Of a stretch of 14,461 nucleotides of DNA, positions 14,372 to 14,461 are shown piece by piece. The position numbers were made by a program, and so were the translations under genes. The first letter of the stretch is position 1. Each line of letters starts with the position of its first letter. The notes under the pieces were generated by a model, which was not told the origin of the DNA, made no database searches, and saw nothing but the letters and a program-made list of their open reading frames with translations. Origin of the DNA: Legionellales bacterium UBA4759 (GTDB taxonomy: Bacteria; Pseudomonadota; Gammaproteobacteria; Legionellales; Legionellaceae). The DNA is taken from positions 1-14,461 of the forward strand of contig DHHZ01000005.1 in assembly GCA_002403515.1 (NCBI GenBank), given 5' to 3'.

Positions 14372-14400
14372 TTAACAAACTCTCAAAATTATATTAATAT
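14372..14400 (+). promoter_or_regulatory. Candidate promoter of the gene starting at 14442
   Basis: TTAACA at 14372-14377 (five of six to -35), a 17-base spacer and TAATAT at 14395-14400. The start near 14407 gives a leader of about 35 bases containing AGGAG at 14431-14435. Confidence 0.5.
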
Positions 14401-14441
14401 AAATTGTTTTCGGTATTTTACACTTATAAAAGGAGTTATTG

Positions 14442-14461
14442 ATGTTGAATTTTGGAGTAGC
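14442..14461 (+). CDS. Start of an unidentified gene, cut by the window edge
   Basis: ATG at 14442 follows AGGAG (14431-14435) with a six-base spacer, an excellent initiation site, and a promoter candidate lies upstream. Only about six codons (MLNFGV) are inside the window, far too few to identify the product. Confidence 0.55.

Noticed and set aside
14425..14430. TATAAA as a -10 for the last gene
   Set aside because: It directly abuts the AGGAG ribosome site, so transcription from it would start beyond that site.

Overview
The window comes from an AT-rich gammaproteobacterial chromosome. Most of it is ordinary core genome: UvrD with a C-terminal Tudor-like domain, the methylcitrate enzymes PrpB, PrpC and PrpD, the PEP synthase regulator PpsR, prepilin peptidase PilD, the BamD lipoprotein, RdgC and two tRNAs. 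BamD, RdgC and PpsR together point to Gammaproteobacteria. The base composition and the style of the accessory membrane proteins recall Legionellales (Legionella, Coxiella and relatives), but that placement is an inference. I see no phage, IS element, CRISPR array or plasmid gene.

Layout. Positions 1-2168 hold the 3' part of uvrD and, 11 bases later, a PhzF-family gene with altered active-site positions. Positions 2196-5644 hold prpB-prpC-prpD, tightly packed behind a probable extended -10 promoter. The operon ends at a perfect 14-bp hairpin that also ends the convergent ppsR gene. A divergent region at 6536-6614 separates ppsR from a rightward pair: a three-segment membrane protein and a Sel1/TPR-like protein. 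The second of these overlaps tail-to-tail with pilD, which is on the minus strand. A small secreted protein gene precedes pilD and overlaps its start. Next come a tRNA-Ser(UGA) on the plus strand and a tRNA-Lys(CUU) on the minus strand, facing each other tail-to-tail. bamD follows, ending in a hairpin terminator shared with convergent rdgC. Upstream of rdgC on the same strand is a secreted protein with two DUF333-like halves, driven by a near-consensus sigma70 promoter. The right end carries a PAP2-type membrane phosphatase or transferase, a large MFS transporter, and the first codons of another gene.

How the genes fit together. PrpC condenses propionyl-CoA with oxaloacetate, PrpD dehydrates 2-methylcitrate, and PrpB cleaves 2-methylisocitrate to pyruvate and succinate. 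PpsR, next door, controls PEP synthase, which turns pyruvate into PEP. The pair may therefore link propionate breakdown to gluconeogenesis (inference). Neither acnD/prpF nor a prp regulator is visible, but a PhzF-family protein, which shares the PrpF-type fold, sits directly upstream of prpB.

The observations most worth checking are the 13-bp hairpin that buries the rdgC ribosome-binding site, the PhzF-like protein with its conserved GH changed to GN, the tRNA-Lys gene without an encoded CCA end, the duplicated DUF333-like secreted protein, the PAP2 protein resembling inositol phosphorylceramide synthases, and two small ORFs overlapping the starts of larger genes. I found no clear sign of a wholly new multi-gene system.
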